A stretch of DNA of 64,000 nt from Lutjanus erythropterus (Eukaryota > Chordata > Actinopteri > Lutjaniformes > Lutjanidae), in assembly GCA_020091685.1 (NCBI GenBank), contig CM034610.1, forward strand, positions 28,631,673-28,695,672, given 5' to 3'. How positions within the stretch are numbered: position 1 is the stretch's first letter; each line of letters opens with the position of its first letter. The notes under the pieces were generated by a model. That model was not told where the DNA came from, made no database searches, and saw nothing but the letters and a program-made list of their open reading frames with translations. Positions 13,435 through 22,124 of the stretch are shown in pieces. Made by a program: the position numbers and the translations under genes.

Positions 13435-13555
13435 GGTGGTGTAAGTCTCACCAAAGCCTTTAGGATTCGTCCTCTGAAGACCATGGATGTCTGTACAAAA
13501 TTTCATGAGAATCAGTTGAAAGGTTTTTGGATAAATGCTGGATATGGTTTCAGTG
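13435..13555 (+). repeat. Dispersed repeat family B (copy 1)
   Basis: GGATTCGTCCTCTGAAGACC, ATGGATGTCTGTACAAAATT and TCATGAGAATCAGTTGAAAGG are diagnostic segments of a family that recurs at 13,792, 14,686, 43,770 and, on the minus strand, 58,370. The 63-codon open frame covering it is a by-product of the repeat. Class is unassigned. Confidence 0.6.
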
Positions 13556-13791
13556 AGTGGCTCTATGCACCAATACGAAATTAAACGAGACCCTCATACT
13601 TTCCAGCAGCATCAACAACAATGACAGCACTCTGATCACATCCATACAGGGTCAGCAGTGTACAGCTTTTTAAAAGTAATATTATATATTTTATAGGATC
13701 GGAACTCAATCAGCAGACATGCAAAGTTAAAGCACTGGGAAGGAAAAAAAACGTATCAGAACATCTCTACTAAACACCACAAATATTAACC

Positions 13792-13870
13792 TGCTGGTGG
13801 CGCCAGAGCAAAAGTCAGAGGATCACCAGAGTCAATAATCTTCATCCTCTGGGGAACATGAACGAGTTTA
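13792..13870 (+). repeat. Dispersed repeat family B (copy 2)
   Basis: CTGGTGGCGCCAGAGC, GTCAGAGGATCACCAGAGTC and TCATCCTCTGGGGAACATGA align to the 5' portion of the copy at 14,686 and to the reverse complement of 58,370-58,510. Confidence 0.6.
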
Positions 13871-14204
13871 CCCTGATCATAGCACCACCTGCTGGAGGAC
13901 GTGTGTCATTTTTGGTGTCTGCCGTACGTGCAGGCTCCTGTACACCTCTGCACGTTTCACAGACTTCTTTTTAATGGAGTGCGCTGCGGTATCATTTTTA
14001 TTAACAAAAATTTAAATTAATAAATTAATTAAAAATCACAGTGCTTTGCATTCACAGTCCCCAGTACCCTCTGGCTAATAATAATAATTCTAATAATAAT
14101 GTAATCAGTATCTGACAATAAGCAAAGTTCAGGTATCTGAATTGGAATCAGGAAGGAATTAATGGTATCAGAACATTTCTACGAAAAAAAACAATGGAAA
14201 TCCA

Positions 14205-14430
14205 TCTAGAACTGCAACAGTTAATCAGTTAATTGATTGTTAATTGATTACTAAATTCTCTGATTTCAGCTTCTTAAATGTGAATATTTTCCGGTTTCTT
14301 TACTCCTCTCTGACAATAAACTGAATATCTTTGAGCTGTGGACAAAACAAGACATTAGAGGACACCATCTCAGACTATTAATTGATTATTCACAAAAATA
14401 ATTGACCGATTAATCATTAATCTTTCCAAA
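14205..14430 (-). mobile_element. AGGGCTGCAACTAA-type MITE (copy 2, incomplete)
   Basis: AACTGCAACAGTTAATCAG begins the copy. It continues with TCAGCTTCTTAAATGTGAAT, TTTACTCCTCTCTGACAATA, AACTGAATATCTTTGAGCTG and GACAAAACAAGACATTAGAG. Compared with the 39.4-kb copy, part of one arm is missing before the terminal ATTGACCGATTAATC. Confidence 0.75.
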
Positions 14431-14685
14431 AATGAATACGCGGGTCTGTGTGATCTGACGCAGGAATGAATCCTAAAATCCGGAGATGCAGTAAACGTTT
14501 TTGCACCTGTGCTTCCCTCGTCTCAAAGTCAATGAGTTTTTCATTATTTGCCCGCAATAAGGTCTGCAGTCCACACAAGCTTAAGAGATTTACACACGTT
14601 CCTCTAGGAAACAGATCAATAAATACTCCACTCGTCATTGGAAGAAGTTCAGCTCAGTTCAGCAAAAAAAGGTGACAACAGAACA

Positions 14686-14820
14686 AACGTCAGAGGATCA
14701 TCAAAGTCATTAAGGTTCATCCTCTGAGGACCGAGAACGTCTGCGCACAATTTAATGACGATCAATCCGATACTCGTTGAGATATTTCAATCTGGAACAA
14801 AGTGGTGAATCGATCAAGTG
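14686..14820 (+). repeat. Dispersed repeat family B (copy 3)
   Basis: GTCAGAGGATCATCAAAGTC, TTCATCCTCTGAGGACCG, AACGTCTGCGCACAATTTAA and GAGATATTTCAATCTGGAAC then AAAGTGGTGAATCGA together give the fullest left part of this family in the window. Confidence 0.65.
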
Positions 14821-15630
14821 TCAGACGTTACAATCCCCGCACCGGCCTCGTGAGAACAGACCGTCTTTGAACAGAGAGCAGCGCAGATGTAATTTACAGA
14901 GCCGATCTGTTTGATGTAGCTATTTAATTTCACTTTGACCTTAGAAGAAACTGCACTGCAGAGGAGTTCAGGAATAGTTCGGCGCCAGGACGAGAAACCT
15001 GAACCACTTTCTTACTTTGACAAAAAAAAAGGGAAAAAACTCATCAGCCCAAAACTCTGACTCCTAAAATATCTACAGAGACACTGCACTTTAAAGAAAT
15101 GGGTCAGATTATTCGATTCTGTGACCCAGATCATGTTTCAAGGAGTAGTTTGACTGGTGGTGATTAGTAAAATTAAACCCCAGCAGTGACATTTATCTCC
15201 TGCTCTCTATCTCCAGTTTTAACAGGCTTAAACATCTCAGGCGGCAGCGAGTTGAGGTTCATTTTGTAACATTATCCCGTCTTTCTTTTGCCATTTAAGC
15301 CTTGACACAAACACCATTTTTCACAGCGGGCGCACTGCTTGTCTTGTCTTCACTACATCGCTCCTCTCTCCTGGCCCTCCTTCGTGTATTATCTGCAGTC
15401 CTACTTTGTGTACACGTGTTTTCCCCTTTTATTTTTTGCATTTTCTCGCTAATTTGTATGCTCATGCTAATTTCTGTGTACACAATTACGTAAACAGGAT
15501 GTGCCCGAGGGGGACGGCAAGTCAGCAGAGGAGGGGAGGGAGCGTAGAGGAAATCAAATTAAATCTTGTTTTTGAATCTATTGTTTGTGTGTGTGTTTGT
15601 TGGCAGGAGGAGCTGACGGCGAGGACTCAC

Positions 15631-15756
15631 TGGTGGTGTTGTATCTGACACCGTAGAACATCTCTGGACAGGGTCGTGACACCATCTGGCCGGCGCTGCT
15701 CCTCGGCCAGCAGGTGCCGATGCCGTCGATGGAGGTGTCACAGTAGAGGCCCGAGC
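15631..15756 (-). CDS. crhr1: CRF receptor, hormone-binding-domain exon (third of those seen)
   Basis: This 126-nt exon encodes [20 protein letters not shown], then [21 protein letters not shown]. This is the core of the extracellular domain of corticotropin-releasing-factor receptors, secretin-family (class B) GPCRs that bind CRF and urocortin peptides at the plasma membrane and signal through Gs. [18 protein letters not shown] and YNTT are invariant or near-invariant in the family, and three of the six disulphide cysteines are here. FYGVRYNTT matches CRHR1; CRHR2 of tetrapods has FNGVKYNTT, so crhr1 is preferred but crhr2 is not excluded. The acceptor is CTCCTCCCGTGCTGCAG and the donor ACCA|GTGAGTCC; both are phase 1, as expected for this exon. 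Longer minus-strand ORF sequence around it is intron read-through. Exon 4 was not found to the left. Confidence 0.93.
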
Positions 15757-16912
15757 CTGCAGCACGGGAGGAGGGGGGACAGAAATGTCAGTCACAGACG
15801 CACATTCCTGGCGTGGCTCAACACTACATATAGCCATGGTGAAATTCTGACAATGCTCCAATGATGTTGGCAACAAACCGCCGAGCTGAATAAGCTGTTT
15901 GTGCACACGAGCTTTAATGATTACTCCTGCGCTGCGGTGCCGCGCTGCGCCGAGCCGAGCCGAGCGTCGTCTCCCGTGGCACGTCGCCAATTCTATTTCC
16001 AGCATTGTTCTCGTCTTTGATGTTGGTGCCTTATAATCTGAGTTCAGATCAAACTCGTCTCCCTCGTGGGGTATTCCACAACAACTCTGCTTTGTAGTGG
16101 GGGAGACTGGGGATGGTTGAACACTTTTTTTGTGTGTCTCCCTCAGTTACTCAGAGACAGGGCAGGAAATTCACAGCAGCTGCGGCCTCCTCAGTTTGGC
16201 CTTATGCCCGATAATTAAATAAAATGCTTATTTTACTGAGACAAAAAAACAGAAGCTAATTAGTGAAATTTAATGTAGTTTTAAGATATTGCAGCCACCC
16301 CTTAACTGTGTTGCAACTGTCCCCAAGGTTGTCACATCTGACTCCCTTTCAAATAAATATTGTGAACGATAAGATAAGATAAGATAAGAACTTAAACATT
16401 ATGTTAAATTCGCTCCAAAAAGAAGGTTACTCATTCATTTCCAACATGGATAGTGACAGGAGAGCTGCACTTTGTTCATCCCGTCATCATGCTCAGATAT
16501 ATTAACCTTTGTTGTAACATCTTGGGATGATTTTAAGGTCTGGTCACATAATTCCTGGTGTTGTTGCATCAAAATGATCAGCTTTGGCCACGTTTTCTCC
16601 TTGTGTGAGGGAGCTACGTCACATCTGGGTGCAAATTTCGTCACACAGGACGGTAAAAAGTTTAACTAAATAATTTAACTTCGGACAGCAATGCCGTCTA
16701 CCGTTATCGTCTGCCGGCCTCGCCTAATTTCACCGTCCTTCTATCATCCACTAAATCCGGTTTGCAGCATCAGTTTCGTCACTCCAGCCTGTTTCTGATT
16801 GAAGGAATAAGACTTGTTGCAACCATCCCCTGTTGCATCCGTCCCCGGTCTACCCTAACTTTGCTGGGAATCAGTTTTAGAGATCTGAAAAGAGCAAACG
16901 TGTCCAACTCAC
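15757..16912 (-). other. CRF-receptor intron, mostly a DNA element
   Basis: This 1,156-bp intron separates the 60-bp and 126-bp exons. About two thirds of it is the inverted-repeat element at 16,095-16,858. The part next to the 126-bp exon (15,900-15,970) is GC-rich with repeated CCGAG units. Confidence 0.75.
16095..16858. mobile_element. Non-autonomous DNA element with imperfect TIRs inside the CRF-receptor intron
   Basis: The left end GGGGGAGACTGGGGATGGTT pairs with the right end ending GGATGCAACAGG...; the reverse complement of 16,832-16,855 reads AGGGTAGACCGGGGACGGAT, then GCAAC. There are about five mismatches over ~25 bp. GTTGCAACTGTCCCC-like motifs recur inside (16,310 and 16,820). 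No transposase frame is present. A (GATAA)n run sits inside at 16,368-16,388. The right end lies 54 bp from the next exon. Element boundaries are approximate and the superfamily is unassigned. Confidence 0.55.
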
Positions 16913-16972
16913 CGCTCCACTGACCTGTGGCATTGCTCAGGGTTTGGTTCCAGGAGGAGGCCAGCGACTGCA
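16913..16972 (-). CDS. crhr1: CRF receptor, small symmetric extracellular exon (second of those seen)
   Basis: This 60-nt phase 1-1 exon is preceded by a strong acceptor (CTCTCCCTCTGCCTTGCAG) and followed by GTGAGT. It encodes QSLASSWNQTLSNATGQWS plus split codons, with two N-glycosylation sequons (NQT, NAT). It is in frame with the upstream 57-bp exon (…SGNVS) and the downstream 126-bp exon (SGLYC…). A second in-frame donor, GTCAGT at 16,924, would give a 48-nt version. Tetrapod CRHR1 has no residues corresponding to this exon, whereas CRHR2 has a longer loop with a Trp at a similar distance before the YC motif. An in-frame ATG at 16,997 would make MKLSLCLAVQSLA a signal-peptide-like start, but the pyrimidine tract argues for splicing. 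Confidence 0.7.
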
Positions 16973-18319
16973 CTGCAAGGCAGAGGGAGAGTTTCATCAA
17001 TATCCTCCATCTTTGTTTGCAGGCTTTAGAGGAGGATGTGAACATCTCATTAGAGTCAGCTTAACAGCTACAAAAGGGTGAGCATTAAAGGGCAACGGTA
17101 AACACTGGTGACAGACCTTTCCCCAAGCAATAACAGGACGGTAGCAGCAAATATGAATCTAGACGTGCCTCCGGGGTCAGCCTATTATTTCTGTAATAAC
17201 TCAGGAAGATTTAGATAAAAATGACCCGGAAATAAGGATGTTCTGCGGGGCAAGGTTCACACTTCAGTCTGATGTTTTTTAACCTCCTGTTCACGGAGAG
17301 AAAATGAAAGAATCAAAGTAAAATATGAAGTGAGCCCAAAGTTCTTTTAAAAACCGACTCTTGTTTGCTTTAACACCTAAAACAACACAAATTTATATTT
17401 TCTTGACAGGGATCCCTAGTAGAAGAGTGAATTACGACTTGTCTGTCTGTTTTGTAATTGTGACTTAGATTTATAAGCCAGCTGTTCATATTTTACATCA
17501 CACCAGCTGTCAGTTTTAGTTTCTTTTAACCGAAGAAATAATCTTTCTCTAAGTTTTAACTGTGACCTTTAATGGAGCCTATTCTCTTAAATCTGCACAT
17601 AAATAACAAAACTTTTAACTTGGAGAACTGCGTGCAGCACGCACAGAAATCCTTCTCATGTTGTATAAAAAGCAAAAAGTCCACATACAGAGGAGGTCGG
17701 GGTCATCGATGGCTCAGACAAACACAGAACAGCATCACTTGCATGACTTCACATGACTTACATAACGTGACATACAGGTTTTAACAGAAACCAAAGTCTT
17801 TCCCTCAACCTGACAAAGTACTTCTGTTGCTTAAACCGAACAAAACTGTTACTGTTTCACATTAACCACGTTAACCACCATGACAGCGAAGGTCACCTGA
17901 CTATTGTTACCAAGACGACAAGGCCACCTGACTCCAACATCATAAAATACAAAGAACTAAACTGCAAAAAGCTGAACATGTCTTGACAAAATGTCCTCAA
18001 TGATGGGGCATTATTTATAGTTCGCTAGTTGAAAGTCCCACAAATTTATGCACATTGATAAATGATAAATTGTATGACTGCTCCTACATAAAAGTCTAAA
18101 GTTTAAAAAGTTTCCTGATTTAGATCCAGAAACACCTTTTCTCTTCTTTATATTATTACAAGCTGAATATTTTGGGGGATTTTGAATGGTTGGTCGAACA
18201 AAATAACACGTTTAAAGACGTCAGCTGAGAAAACAATGTATTTAAGATGTAACGTCAAATTAAATGGATCATACACATGATGAGAAAAAGAGTGACAGAT
18301 ACTCTTCGCTTTATTTTTA

Positions 18320-18394
18320 AGACTTAATAATTGACTAATTAGTCAAAGAAACTAATAACTGATCATGACAGTGATCACTGACTGCAGCCCTGAT
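18320..18394 (-). mobile_element. AGGGCTGCAACTAA-type MITE, terminal fragment
   Basis: ATTGACTAATTAGTC followed by ATCACTGACTGCAGCCCTGA is the reverse complement of the family's left terminus (GGGCTGCAGCTAATGATTA). Only about 75 bp remains. Confidence 0.5.
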
Positions 18395-18584
18395 AACTTT
18401 TTGATACTTGATCCTACCGACTGTCGGCGTTCAGAAGTTCAGCACTAAGTCAAGTCATCAAGAGCGCTGTGACAGCATAATAACACAGCACAGAGAGCAT
18501 TGTTATTAGTCTGTTCACTGGAACATCTTTATGAGTTTTGCCCGGAGCTGAATAACAAGATCATTCCTGCACATTTGTGCATGG

Positions 18585-18635
18585 ATGTGTGTGTGTGTGT
18601 GTGTGCGTGTGTGTGTGTGTGTGTGTGCGTGTGTG
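18585..18635. repeat. (TG)n microsatellite
   Basis: A TG run of about 50 bp interrupted by two TGCG variants; it sits in a CRF-receptor intron about 300 bp from the 57-bp exon. Confidence 0.95.
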
Positions 18636-18933
18636 CTGCAGTTTCAAGCATTTAATAAGCAGCTATTACTGCACTTGTGAGGTCTGCACGGGGAACGGAA
18701 TAATAGGAAAAGACATCCTGCCAATATCCACATGGAGACGGTTGTGATTGAGGACGAGGGTTTGGCACTTAGTGGTTACATTCATGAAGTGGGAAAGACT
18801 AAAAATCAATTTGACCTCACAAGTGTAGTAAGAGCGAAGCGCTCCGGTTGGCTCATACCGTGATATAACCGCCTTTGAAAAAGCGATTAACAGCGTGTGA
18901 AGAAAAATATCCAGCTGTTTGTCCTCAACTTAC

Positions 18934-18990
18934 ATGAGACGTTTCCTGACAGCAGCAGCAGAGCTTCACATGTCAGATCTGCTAAAGAGC
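18934..18990 (-). CDS. crhr1: CRF receptor, N-terminal extracellular exon (first of those seen)
   Basis: This 57-nt exon encodes SLADLTCEALLLLSGNVS with split codons at both ends (phase 1-1). It aligns with CRHR1 SLQDQHCESLSLASNIS, where the Cys is the first disulphide cysteine of the ligand-binding domain and pairs with the Cys of TCWP in the 126-bp exon. The acceptor is GCCTCCTGCCTTCAG and the donor CTCAT|GTAAGTTG. A second acceptor (CTCTTTAGCAG) 12 nt downstream would drop four residues in frame. The exon lies after the signal peptide in the family, so a signal-peptide exon is expected further right on the minus strand; I could not find it. Confidence 0.85.
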
Positions 18991-19115
18991 CTGAAGGCAG
19001 GAGGCTTATGATGGCACACACCTGCAAACACAGAGAAGTCACAGAGGTCAGACACAATCAATAAATCAAACGTCTCCGCAAATCCTTCTTATTAATGACA
19101 GCGGTGGTGGTTAAG

Positions 19116-19195
19116 CAGGGTTGTGACCGGTCCTTTACAATAAAACTGTCCTGTATTGAAAAATAAAATGCACTGTCCCGTCCTGAGTCAATACT
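19116..19195 (+). mobile_element. GGGTTGCCACC-type DNA element, 5' fragment
   Basis: GGGTTGTGACCGGTCCTTTA and then ACTGTCCTGTATTGAAAAAT, AAAATGCACTGTCCCG match the left end of the element at 46,202 (GGGTTGCCACCTGTCC…GTCCTGTACTGAAAAATAAA). No right end is seen here. Confidence 0.6.
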
Positions 19196-19779
19196 GGACG
19201 CGATTAGTCCCATAACATCGTGCACACACCGCTGTAATGCATGCACTCTAGTTCCTCCTGAATGGCTGAGGTTTTTACCCAGAACCCTTGCAATTTTTCC
19301 AGGAAACTTCCATTTTTAATAACCCTCTCATATTTCTCCTGCATTTCTCACGTTTTTTTGGACAATTTTTCCATTTTTCTTCCTTTTAATTATCACAGCG
19401 TGTTTCTGGGGCTGCACAGCGTTTCTAAGATCTTCCACACGGACACCAACACAGCTACACCAAACCAGACGCTCTGCAAAGAAGAATTCTCCTTCCTTAT
19501 GAAAAGTTTGAAAGGAAAACAACATGTCAAATCTGGATCAAAAATAAATGAATGAAAGAAAGAAAACAGAAGAATATGAATTTATGTCAGAGATTTATGT
19601 AAGTTCATGCCAGAGGGGTGACCTATTCTGTAATGTATCTCAAGAATTAATTCTTAATTATTTAATAAGAAGATGCTGTTGCAGTGCACTTATTATTTTA
19701 TGTCTTATGTCATCAGAATGCAGAGAAAAAGGATGTGAAACAGATTTTTTTGAAAGCGTCCTCTTTTTGAGGTTTCAAG

Positions 19780-20130
19780 TATCCCAGAACCATTTTCATC
19801 TGAAGAACCTTTTTTTTTTGAAGAAAGAGTTTGTCAATGGTTCTGTATAAGACTAAGGGTTCCGTTAAAACCCTTCTCATCCAAACAACCTTTTTTTTAG
19901 AATAAACAGTTCTTAAAGGATTGTTGAAGTCTTTCATCAAGCGTTCTTTGTACCGTCGCATAAAAGGGTTGTGGAACCTGCGGGTGGATTCTTAGTAAAT
20001 CTCTTGGAATATAAAAGGCTCTCTGTGGAAGCCCCTTGGTGGGTTCTAGATGAAAAAAAAAACTTGGAATATAAAACTGATCTCAGCAGAACTCCTTGGG
20101 TGTGTTCCAGATGAAACCCTTGGGAATCGA
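19780..20130 (-). repeat. ~55-bp GGTTCT minisatellite-type repeat, short reverse copy
   Basis: CTTGGAATATAAAAGGCTCT then GTGGAAGCCCCTTGGTGGGT and TCTAGATG are the reverse complement of the unit in the 33.2-34.1 kb array (GGTTCTACTGAGAACCCTTT…TATTCCAAAGGTTTTATCTA). About two to three recognisable units plus diverged GAAGAACCTTTTT flanks are present. It lies in DNA that is probably CRF-receptor intron 1. Confidence 0.65.
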
Positions 20131-21714
20131 CTCTTAAAAAATCAGAAATCGGAATTGGCCAAGAAAATTGCAATTGGTGTTTCTCTAATGTCTGCAACCA
20201 AATTGTGTCTTTTTTCATGCAAATTGACATCTAATTGAGATTGTGTGTTTATTACCTGAATATTCATTCAGGTAATTAAACAGACAGTATTCTCCTGTTT
20301 GGGCCCGTTCAAAGGTTCAGGGTTCACACCAGTTTCACAGCTGCATCTCATTGGCTCATTCATGGCAGTTCATCATCATGAACATCATACAAGTGAAATT
20401 TACAAAGGAAAAAAACAGAACAGGCGTATTTCATGTCATTTATGACAAGAGACAAACTGAACTCTGCAAGCAAACACCATTTGTTCAGGAATTATTCTGT
20501 CCTAAACTTTCTGATCCCAGTCCAACAGTCACATCATGTAGATTTTCTCGGAAAAACCATTTACAGAAAAATCTGTCCATCAGCTCTTACAGGCCACCAA
20601 CAAAGTCAGAGAGAGTCTCAGTTTTTAAGTGATTACATTCTGTTTACACACTGGCAATTCAGAGTGATTAATACATGTTAATTGCTTCACGTAGCACCTT
20701 TAAAATGATGTCAAATGCATCTCTGTCGCGGTGTTTTACTCTCCTCTGATCCTTTAATTCCCTCACGTACAGTAGCTGAAGTGAACTAAAGGACTCTCGG
20801 TGCCCTTGGGCAGAAGATGCATCTATTAGGAGCTCCTCGCCTAATTGGGAGCACTTTGTAGTCTGTAATCATTTCTACCCGTCAACACTCTTTCATGTTT
20901 ACAGACTCAAGGATTCAGTAAAATATAAAGGCGAAGGAGCTGCTCTCTGGCTTCTCGGAGGGCTGTGAAGTTAAATTGGAAATATTTCTGTTTGTGCATT
21001 GTGTGTGTGGTTGCAGTTAGCCTACTTTACATGTGTGCAGAGGGGGAGAAACATTAAATAATGCACATAATTAAAAAAAAGACTATGGGTAGCTCAGGAA
21101 AGGCTTATATCTGCTGGGTCTCATGTGACGGACGCACCAGCATGTTTTTGCTTGTTTCTATGACAATAATAATATCAGATAGCATCTAATTCTCTCACAC
21201 ACCAGGATAAAAAACAGGTGAGAACGTCAAGTTAGCTTTTATTAAAGGTAGGAATAGTAGGATTTGTCTGAGCTGTTCATAAACACACCATGTTTGAAGT
21301 GAAATTCTTATGCAGTTGCTCACACTGTAGATGAAAAATACCAGTCGCCTCGTTTCAATCATTTTTCTTTCTTAAAGCAGTAAACAGAAAATCAGCTGCA
21401 ACGCTTTTTTTCTTTTTATCTCAGCAAATACAAATGAACATTTTATCAGTTTCTTTTCTTTTCTCAGACCAGTGGACAGAAAAGCGACTGTAATCTGGCT
21501 GTTCCATTATGCAACTTGCAAAATGAAAACTGAAAAAGTCGAGAGCCAGAAACAGAGGCGGCTGCCTTTCAAAATAAAAGTTGAGCTAATGGCTGCAAAG
21601 CGTGCTATGATTCAATTCATTAGTATCTAACCACATTTTTTTATAGATTTAAGTAGAAAATAGCTGCTGGAAACATGTGAAAAGACTGAAATGTCCTTTA
21701 AAAAAACAAAAAAG
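20131..21714. other. Non-coding stretch, nothing recognised
   Basis: No supported exon or complete element. AGTAGGATTTGTCTGAGCTG (21,258) repeats a motif seen near 5,068 (AGTAGGATTTGCCCGAGCTG), so part of this is another dispersed repeat of unknown class. Confidence 0.4.
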
Positions 21715-22124
21715 CCTCCATACTGCTCGCCCGGTGTAATCAAAGTCTCCTAAAGCCTTGAAATGCCGTTCACGTGCACGTGCACACAGTCACACCACAC
21801 ACACCCAGTTCAGACGGTGTGCACATGCAGGTGAACGTGGCTCCAAGCTGAAGGATCTACAGTGAAGAATCAGGCTAAAAACATGGTGTAAATGACGCTT
21901 TTAAAGTCATCTTGGCACGTTGGTGCATTAGGAGACTTGGATCACAGCTGACGAGCAGCATGGAGGATTTTTATGGGGGTTTTTGATTGTTTTTTTTTTA
22001 CATTTAGGAGCTTCTGCAACGCTCCAGCAGTGCTTTGTGGACTAAAAAAACAAAACCTTCAGTCTGCATGAGGGTGAGGAGGTAATGACTGAATTTCCAT
22101 ATTTGGGGTGAACTATCCCTTTAA
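21715..22124. mobile_element. TTAA fold-back MITE (copy 2, left end lost)
   Basis: The centre (CCACACACACCCAGTTCAGACGG, AACGTGGCTCCAAGCTGAAGG, GGCTAAAAACATGGTGTAAA) and right end (CATGAGGGTGAGGAGGTAAT, GGTGAACTATCCCT-TTAA) match 1,694-2,238. The left terminal arm is absent, so the copy cannot fold fully. Confidence 0.8.

Larger units (their letters stand above)
16973..18933 (-). other. CRF-receptor intron
   Basis: This 1,961-bp intron lies between the 57-bp and 60-bp exons and contains the (TG)n microsatellite at 18,585-18,635 and a MITE end at 18,320-18,394. No other exon-like segment is visible. Confidence 0.7.

Noticed and set aside
15559-16005. 148-codon minus-strand open frame
   Set aside because: It contains the real 126-bp CRF-receptor exon, but the remainder is intron read on both sides in another frame. 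The exon with its splice sites is annotated instead.
16779-17045. 88-codon minus-strand frame beginning MFTSSSKACKQRW
   Set aside because: Only the 60-nt part between the acceptor and GTGAGT is called. The rest reads through a pyrimidine tract and intron.
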